From: JAICSD01 sp035637115
Lineage (GTDB): Bacteria > Acidobacteriota > Vicinamibacteria > Vicinamibacterales > 2-12-FULL-66-21
NCBI GenBank assembly: GCA_035637115.1
Contig: DASPXV010000241.1
Coordinates: 1-10,460 of the forward strand
DNA length: 10,460 bases
Direction: 5' to 3'
This document shows, piece after piece, positions 6,135 through 10,460 of this stretch. Position numbers and translations under genes: made by a program. Within the stretch, counting starts at the first letter, position 1, and each line of letters opens with the position of its first letter. The notes under the pieces were generated by a model, which did no database searches, was not told where the DNA came from, and was given only the letters and a program-made list of their open reading frames with translations.

Positions 6135-6914
6135 ATGCGCAGTCGAGCACTGCCGTTTGTTGTCGTTCTCCTGCTGAGTGGTTCCGCGTATGGGCAGGCA
6201 ACGTGGCAACCGACCGCGCCGCCGCTGGTTACGGCGGAGAACACGACCTGGTTTCAGCGCGGCGACCCGATCACCTGGAACGGTGACTTCTACTATCCCG
6301 TTGGCGCGCAGCAAGGCTTCAACCAGTACCAGATGGTACGTTCAGGTTCGTTTCAAGGCATCCCGCTGTACACCGATACGACGCTGGAGCCCTACAGTAT
6401 CGTCTTCGTTCCGCTGATTGGCGGACGCATGCAGCCATACGAGCGGCGGCGCACCGGCGCGCTCGCGGGCACGACGGGTAGCCGCGCGCCATCGCTGCCG
6501 ACCGACATCGGCATCGAAGGAGCGATTCCAACCCCGCTACCGCAGGCGCTGGCTCCACCGACATACGCGCGCGCGTACGACCTCGCCGCCGTAGAAGAAT
6601 CGCCGGCACCGATCCGAACTGCGGGCCGCGTGACGACGCCGACACCCACGGGCACCGCGGGACGCACAGTCGTTGCACCAGCGGGCCCCGTGACGACGGC
6701 AATACCACCGACCGGAGCGAACGCAATATGGATTAACTTCGACGGCCGTCGCTGGTACGCGGCCGGGAGATCCATTGAGTACGACGCCGCGCGCCTGAAC
6801 GAGATAGGCAGCTACAAGGGCTGGACGGTGTACGCGCTCAAGAGCGACCCGACTCGCCGGACGATTTACATCCCGTCTACGCCGGGTCGATTGGCGCCTT
6901 ATCGAATCCGTTGA
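6135..6914 (+). CDS. Secreted protein with two copies of a 59-residue domain of unknown function
   Basis: The 259-aa product starts with a Sec signal peptide (MRSRALPFVVVLLLSGSAYG, cleavage probably after AYG or near Q21), so it is periplasmic or exported. Residues 47-105 and 201-259 align without gaps over 59 positions, with 13 identities and many conservative pairs. Shared landmarks are a Gly-x3-Tyr-x2-Gly start, GSF/YxG, a central Tyr, a beta-like IVFVP/TIYIP segment, GRM/L and PY. Between them lies a flexible linker rich in Pro, Thr, Ala and Gly (about 106-196). The aromatic, beta-rich pattern suggests small SH3-like or wall-binding modules, but this is inference and I do not recognise the family. 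It is 21 bp downstream of the MBL-fold gene, same strand, so probably co-transcribed. Confidence 0.8.
   Translation: MRSRALPFVVVLLLSGSAYGQATWQPTAPPLVTAENTTWFQRGDPITWNGDFYYPVGAQQGFNQYQMVRSGSFQGIPLYTDTTLEPYSIVFVPLIGGRMQPYERRRTGALAGTTGSRAPSLPTDIGIEGAIPTPLPQALAPPTYARAYDLAAVEESPAPIRTAGRVTTPTPTGTAGRTVVAPAGPVTTAIPPTGANAIWINFDGRRWYAAGRSIEYDAARLNEIGSYKGWTVYALKSDPTRRTIYIPSTPGRLAPYRIR
6621..6700 (+). repeat. 20-bp direct repeat in the linker-coding DNA, 60-bp period
   Basis: The segments 6621-6640 (GCGGGCCGCGTGACGACGCC) and 6681-6700 (GCGGGCCCCGTGACGACGGC) match at 18 of 20 bases. They encode AGRVTT and AGPVTT, exactly 20 residues apart, each followed by a Pro/Thr stretch. This suggests the linker grew by a 60-bp duplication. 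Confidence 0.8.
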
Positions 6915-6927
6915 GAGATGGTCGGAG

Positions 6928-6962
6928 TCGGGAGGTTGAAGGCTTTCGCCTTCAACTCCCGA
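6928..6962 (+). terminator. Strong hairpin downstream of the duplicated-domain gene, terminator candidate
   Basis: The arms 6928-6943 and 6948-6962 pair over 15 bp around the loop TTTC, with one bulged G at 6935. Inner stem is TTGAAGGC with GCCTTCAA and outer stem TCGGGAG with CTCCCGA. It begins 14 bp after the stop codon. No T tract follows on either strand, so it may act as a Rho-assisted terminator or an mRNA 3' end stabiliser. Confidence 0.5.
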
Positions 6963-7020
6963 TCTGAACCTGGCCGCGAGCTCCAATGGCCCGGGAACGA
7001 GGAAGCGAGCCGACCTTAAG

Positions 7021-7046
7021 CGGCTGACGAGGCAGGTTGTCAGCCG
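7021..7046 (-). terminator. Second hairpin between the convergent genes
   Basis: CGGCTGAC (7021-7028) and GTCAGCCG (7039-7046) form a perfect 8-bp stem with a 10-nt loop. It lies 30 bp beyond the stop of the minus-strand small gene. There is no T run, so termination is only a guess. The rest of the 162-bp gap (6915-7076) holds nothing else I can name. Confidence 0.35.
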
Positions 7047-7076
7047 GCCGACTCTGGTGGGAGAACTAATTTCTAT

Positions 7077-7304
7077 CTATGCTGCAGTGCGTGGCGCGGC
7101 TCGCCGCGGCCCTCCATCGGTCCGAATGAACGACCCATCGCGCGTTTGCGACAGGACGTTGGCGTTTACGAGTGTCTTCAGCAGCTCTTCGCACATTGCT
7201 CGATCGAGACCCCACAGCCGCTGCGCTTGCGCCGGCGTCAGTCGAAGACCGGGCATCTCTGCAAACTCGCCCTGAATTCGCTGAAGGACGTCGTCAATGC
7301 GCAT
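7077..7304 (-). CDS. Small winged-helix-like hypothetical protein
   Basis: This 75-aa protein has the look of a compact helix-turn-helix or winged-helix fold: a first helix (DDVLQRIQGEFAEMP), then LTPAQAQRLWGL as a second helix, DRAMCEELLKTLVNANV as a third, and a short wing-like LSQTRDGSFIRTD. The tail is Arg/Ala/Pro-rich and probably disordered. Similar short proteins with the LTPAQAQRLxGL signature occur in Acidobacteriota and Proteobacteria as uncharacterised genes; this is from memory, not a search. The start has GGAG 8 nt upstream. An overlapping plus-strand frame at 7057-7275 was judged a shadow because its sequence is composition-driven. A 27-bp dyad lies 30 bp upstream of the start, so self-regulation is conceivable. 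Confidence 0.75.
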   Translation of the reverse strand: MRIDDVLQRIQGEFAEMPGLRLTPAQAQRLWGLDRAMCEELLKTLVNANVLSQTRDGSFIRTDGGPRRAAPRTAA

Positions 7305-7334
7305 CGGCTCTCCATCCGCACGTGCGAAAAACTG

Positions 7335-7361
7335 TGTTGCGTTTTAGCCTAAAGAGCAACA
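7335..7361 (-). promoter_or_regulatory. 27-bp interrupted dyad upstream of the small winged-helix-like gene
   Basis: The sequence is symmetric about C7348. On plus the outer arms are TGTTGC (7335-7340) and GCAACA (7356-7361); the inner palindrome is TTTAG-C-CTAAA (7343-7353). Eleven of 13 base pairs match. On the minus strand it is followed by CAG and five T (7327-7331), so it could also form a weak terminator or attenuator for the ABC operon upstream. The A/T-rich inner stem and near-zero loop make an operator more plausible than an RNA hairpin. Confidence 0.5.
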
Positions 7362-7408
7362 GGCGTACCGCCTTGGCGCGTACGGGGAATACACCGATTG
7401 CGTCGGGC

Positions 7409-7421
7409 TAAACGGCGTTTA
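7409..7421. promoter_or_regulatory. Perfect 13-bp palindrome in the AT-richer intergenic segment
   Basis: TAAACG-G-CGTTTA is a perfect inverted repeat next to an AT-rich patch (7418-7436) that is unlike the GC-rich surroundings. GGCTAAA at 7406-7412 repeats in inverted form the TTTAGCC half of the dyad at 7343-7349. It may belong to the same control region. The rest of 7305-7532 shows only a 9-bp direct repeat, TACGCCCCG, at 7491-7499 and 7524-7532. Confidence 0.35.
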
Positions 7422-7532
7422 TTCAGTTATTTACGCAGTAAGGCGGCAGGCTGACGGGAGGTCGACCGCCGAGCCGCGGAATATAAATCGTACGCCCCGT
7501 GGTCGGCAGTTGTCGGGTTTCGCTACGCCCCG

Positions 7533-8714
7533 CTAGAGCTCGCGAAGCGCGGTCACCACGGGCAGTCGGGCAGCGCGAATTGCCGGCAAGAGGCCGCCGA
7601 AGAGTCCCATAAGGATGGCGTAGAGCAACGCGGTCCCTAGCAGCTTCGGCGTCACCGCGAACGCGAATGCGACCTGGCTGAACGATTGGAAGTTCATGGT
7701 TGAGGTCTGATAGCCGTCGAATGCCGCCCAGGCCACTAGTCCGCCAAAGAGGCCGCCGACGAAGCTCAGCAGGACCGCCTCCGACAGCACCGAGAAGACG
7801 ACCGGCACGCTGCCGAACCCAAGCGCACGCAGCGTCGCGATCTCGCGCGTGCGGCTCGCGACGGCGTTGTACATCGTATTGACCGCTCCGAAAACCGCGC
7901 CGATGCCCATCAGTCCGGCGATCAGAAAACCGATCGAGCGGATGATCTTGTTGAGCACGTCGGACTGTGCGGCGAAGTAATCCGGCTCGCGAACGACGGT
8001 CACCGACAGCTGGGGATTGGTCGTGAGCGCGTCTTTGAACGCCTGGAAGGCGTCAGCGCTCGCGAGCCGCGCGTAGACCGACTGATAGCTGTTGCCGCGC
8101 TGATAGGCGGGCTGCAGGACCCTCGCATCGCACCAGATCTCGGATTCCGCGGCGCTTCCGTTCGCGTCGAAAATCCCCACGACCTGCCACCGATTCTGAC
8201 CCCACTTCGGGGCCGATCCAACCGTAAGGTTTGCGAACTGACGCGAAGCCGCCCGGCCGACGATGATCTCGTTCGTCCCCTCAGTGAACATACGCCCTTC
8301 GACGATCTTCACCTGCGGCCTGACCGCGAGCGCCGCGCTCGACACGCCGCGCAGCGGCACGTTCGCATCGCTCGGATCCTTTTTCGTCGGATGACCGACG
8401 ATGACGAACAGTTCCGGAGAGGCGATCGGCCCGCGTTCGTTCCGCGCGATCCCTGGCGTGTCCATGATCAGGCGCGCCGTGTCGCCGCTCAGCCCGCTCG
8501 TCATCTCGGTGTCGCTGCCGGCGCGCATCACGATCACCGTTTGAGGATCCCCGACGGACGCCATCGCCGCCCTGAACCCTTCGGCGATCGAGAGAACGCC
8601 CAGGAACACGACCACGACGCCCGCGATGCCGACCATCGCGACGACGGAGGAACCGAGCCTCTCGCGGATGGAACGGAGGTTGACGCCCGTCACCGTGACG
8701 ATTTGAGAGAGCAT
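7533..8714 (-). CDS. ABC transporter permease, FtsX/MacB-like (second of two)
   Basis: The 393-aa product has the MacB/LolC topology: one N-terminal membrane helix (about 25-44), a large extracytoplasmic domain (about 50-255), then three membrane helices (about 258-281, 303-330, 357-378). The conserved cytoplasmic loop reads NAVASRTREIATLRALGFG, the coupling segment typical of FtsX-domain permeases, and the protein ends with PVVTALREL, the usual family ending. Such permeases work as dimers with a LolD-type ATPase and use mechanical movement to push lipids, peptides or drugs outward; the cargo here is unknown. The ATG lies 2 bp after the stop of the first permease, with GGAG inside the end of that gene, so the two are translationally linked. 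The longer upstream frame overlaps the first permease and is rejected. Confidence 0.92.
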   Translation of the reverse strand: MLSQIVTVTGVNLRSIRERLGSSVVAMVGIAGVVVVFLGVLSIAEGFRAAMASVGDPQTVIVMRAGSDTEMTSGLSGDTARLIMDTPGIARNERGPIASPELFVIVGHPTKKDPSDANVPLRGVSSAALAVRPQVKIVEGRMFTEGTNEIIVGRAASRQFANLTVGSAPKWGQNRWQVVGIFDANGSAAESEIWCDARVLQPAYQRGNSYQSVYARLASADAFQAFKDALTTNPQLSVTVVREPDYFAAQSDVLNKIIRSIGFLIAGLMGIGAVFGAVNTMYNAVASRTREIATLRALGFGSVPVVFSVLSEAVLLSFVGGLFGGLVAWAAFDGYQTSTMNFQSFSQVAFAFAVTPKLLGTALLYAILMGLFGGLLPAIRAARLPVVTALREL

Positions 8715-8716
8715 GC

Positions 8717-9877
8717 CTAGTTTCTCCTCAGCGCGTCGACGATGCGGAGGCGGCTCGCCTGTGACGCCGGCACGGCGCCCGTCACGAAGCCGAGCGCCAG
8801 CACCATCAACACGCCGATGACGACATCGCGCACCGGCAGGTAGAACGCCGGCAGGAAAGAGCCTGTCGGATCGCCGAAGACGGTCACGAGGATCCACGAC
8901 AGCCCGAGACCGGACAAGCCGCCGACGAGGGCGAGCACGCAGGATTCCAGCAGCACGAGCGACAGCACCCTGGCGTCCCCGAAGCCGAGCGTCTTCAGCA
9001 CCGCGAGCTCGCTCGTGCGCTCGCGGATCGACTGCGCCATCGCGTTCGCCGTCACGAGCAGCATCATGAAGATCGCCGCGGCCGCGATGAACTGCGTGAT
9101 CAGGCTGATGTTCCCGACCTGCTTCGCCCACCCGGCGACGAAGTTCTTTTCGCTGTCAGTCTTCGTCTCGGTCGGAGAATTGGCGAACATCGTGTCGATC
9201 TTCTTCGCGATGGCGGGCGACTGTTCCGGATCCGCGACGCGAATCACGTACCAGCCCACCTGGTTGCCGAACGTGGTGCTGCGGACCGCTTCGTTCAGGT
9301 AATCCCAATGAAAGAAGAGCTGTGTCTTGTCGGTTCCCTTGATGGGTGAATCGTAGATGCCGGAGATATTGAACTCCCACGCTTGGCGATCGGGCCGGCG
9401 GAAGATCGTGGCCTGCAACGGAATCCGATCGCCGATCTTCCAGCCGAAGCGTCTCGCCGTGTCGGCGCCGACGATGGCGCCCTGCCGGTCGGCCAGCCAG
9501 GCCTTCTTCTGGTCCTCCGGCAGGACGAATTCCGGATACATCCTGAGCCAGCTCTCGGGTTCCACGGCCATGTTCGCGAATTGGTTCTTCGTCTCCTGGA
9601 AATAGCCGCCGAACCAGTTCGCGTGCGTGACATCCTTGACGCCCTCGATCGTCCGGATGCGCCCGCTATAGCTCGAGGGCAGCGGCATGATGATCGAGAT
9701 CTTGTTGAGCACCATCAGCCGGTCCGCGCCGGCGAGATCGATGCCCATGTTGAACGCGCTGCGGACGGCCATCAGGTAGCCGAACAGCAGGAACGCGACG
9801 AAGATCGAGAGCAGCGTGAAGATCGTGCGGATCTTCCGCCGCATCAGGTTGCGCCAGACGATCGGCAGGTATTTCAT
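8717..9877 (-). CDS. ABC transporter permease, FtsX/MacB-like (first of two)
   Basis: The 386-aa product has an N-terminal Arg/Lys-rich cytoplasmic start (MRRKIRT), a membrane helix at about 19-38, a large periplasmic domain (about 40-255) and three C-terminal helices (about 257-279, 302-334, 349-371). The FtsX coupling motif is QSIRERTSELAVLKTLGFG (282-300), and the ending IVDALRRN is typical. It differs clearly from the neighbouring permease in the periplasmic domain, so the two probably form a heterodimer around the ATPase encoded upstream. The ATG overlaps the ATPase stop codon in an ATGA arrangement (9874-9877), indicating translational coupling. No membrane fusion protein is visible; it may be encoded beyond the right edge. 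Confidence 0.92.
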   Translation of the reverse strand: MKYLPIVWRNLMRRKIRTIFTLLSIFVAFLLFGYLMAVRSAFNMGIDLAGADRLMVLNKISIIMPLPSSYSGRIRTIEGVKDVTHANWFGGYFQETKNQFANMAVEPESWLRMYPEFVLPEDQKKAWLADRQGAIVGADTARRFGWKIGDRIPLQATIFRRPDRQAWEFNISGIYDSPIKGTDKTQLFFHWDYLNEAVRSTTFGNQVGWYVIRVADPEQSPAIAKKIDTMFANSPTETKTDSEKNFVAGWAKQVGNISLITQFIAAAAIFMMLLVTANAMAQSIRERTSELAVLKTLGFGDARVLSLVLLESCVLALVGGLSGLGLSWILVTVFGDPTGSFLPAFYLPVRDVVIGVLMVLALGFVTGAVPASQASRLRIVDALRRN

Positions 9878-10460
9878 GCGACGGCCTCCCTGACGAGAAC
9901 ACCCTTATCGAGATGCAGCGTGCGCTTCGCGCGCGCCGCGGCGTGCGGGTCGTGGGTCACCATGACGATCGTCTTGCCCTGCTCGCGATTGAGCGTCTGC
10001 AGCAGGTCGAGGATCTCGTCCCCCGCCTTGCGATCGAGGTCACCGGTCGGCTCGTCGCAGAGCAGGAGCGTTGGATCGGTGACGATCGCCCGCGCGATGC
10101 CGACGCGCTGTTCCTGTCCGCCCGACAACTGGCGCGGATAGTGGTGCACGCGGTCGCCGAGTCCGACGACGGAGAGCGCGACCTGGACGCGTTTGCGGCG
10201 CTCCGTCTTGCTCAACTTCGTCAGCAGGAGCGGGAGCTCGACGTTCCGCGCCGCCGTGAGCACCGGCAGCAGGTTATAGAGCTGGAAGACGAACCCGATG
10301 TGGCGCGCGCGCCATGCCGAGAGCTTGCTGCCGGCCAGCTTGTCGATCCTATCGCCACCAACCGTGATCGAGCCTTCAGTCGGCGTGTCGAGGCCGCCCA
10401 GCAGGTTCAGCAGCGTCGTCTTGCCCGAGCCCGACGGCCCCATCAGCGCGAGGAAATCTC
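9874..10460 (-). CDS. ABC transporter ATP-binding protein, LolD/MacB type (5' end cut by window edge)
   Basis: The frame enters from the right edge as DFLALMGPSGSGKTT, so roughly 30-40 N-terminal residues are missing; ATG 10443 is internal, inside the Walker A region. 194 residues are visible. They contain Walker A GPSGSGKTT, the Q-loop FVFQLYNLLPVLTAARNVELPLLL (Q-L-Y-N-L-L-P pattern of the LolD/MacB class), the signature LSGGQEQRVGIARAI, Walker B LLLCDEPTGDLD and the H-loop MVTHD. This is the cytoplasmic motor for the two permeases that follow. It ends by overlapping the first permease start by 4 bp. All catalytic motifs are intact; the signature has Glu where the third Q position usually stands. 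Confidence 0.95.
   Translation of the reverse strand, partial: DFLALMGPSGSGKTTLLNLLGGLDTPTEGSITVGGDRIDKLAGSKLSAWRARHIGFVFQLYNLLPVLTAARNVELPLLLTKLSKTERRKRVQVALSVVGLGDRVHHYPRQLSGGQEQRVGIARAIVTDPTLLLCDEPTGDLDRKAGDEILDLLQTLNREQGKTIVMVTHDPHAAARAKRTLHLDKGVLVREAVA

Noticed and set aside
7057..7275. 72-codon plus-strand frame overlapping the small winged-helix-like gene
   Set aside because: The minus-strand frame has a ribosome site and a plausible folded pattern; the plus frame has neither.
8715..9131. 139-codon upstream extension of the second permease
   Set aside because: It is out of frame with, and lies inside, the first permease, whose FtsX motif is intact; the ATG at 8714 follows a 2-bp gap and matches the usual N-terminus.

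Overview
The window looks like a chromosomal segment from a GC-rich environmental bacterium. Gene content and style fit Acidobacteriota, possibly the Vicinamibacteria: a secreted Tat-type TIM-barrel enzyme, several single-domain hydrolases, a small helix-turn-helix-like protein and a MacB-type ABC operon. This placement is an impression from gene content, not a computed classification. I see no mobile element, CRISPR array, tRNA or rRNA. Coding density is high and no gene-free stretch exceeds 300 bases; the two longest gaps are 162 and 228 bases.

Left part (1-3447, minus strand). A Tat-exported sugar-isomerase-like TIM-barrel protein is followed after 22 bp by clpS, the N-degron adaptor, and then by clpA, the AAA+ unfoldase of the ClpAP protease. 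clpA runs off the left edge. The clpS-clpA gap is three tandem copies of a 14-bp polypurine unit. The two genes share a reading frame across it, separated only by one TAG stop. clpA most likely starts at TTG.

Middle part (3469-6914). Two head-to-head gene pairs sit side by side. The first is the TIM-barrel gene and a creatininase-family amidohydrolase. The second is a secreted PIG-L deacetylase and an MBL-fold hydrolase. In both pairs the start codons are only about 20 bp apart, and the heptamer TATTCTA/TAGAATA lies exactly at the centre. It offers a -10-like hexamer to both strands 7-8 nt before each ATG, which suggests symmetric bidirectional promoters and leaderless mRNAs. The MBL gene is followed by a secreted 259-aa protein made of two diverged copies of a 59-residue domain joined by a Pro/Thr-rich linker.

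Right part (6915-10460). Convergent hairpins separate the secreted protein from a 75-aa winged-helix-like gene on the minus strand. A 27-bp dyad lies just upstream of that small gene. The rest is a minus-strand ABC operon: a LolD/MacB-type ATPase, truncated at the right edge, and two different FtsX-like permeases, packed with a 4-bp overlap and a 2-bp gap.

The clearest unusual signals are the repeated, exactly centred bidirectional -10 heptamer, the clpS-clpA tandem-repeat junction and the duplicated-domain secreted protein. Nothing here is proof of a wholly new system.
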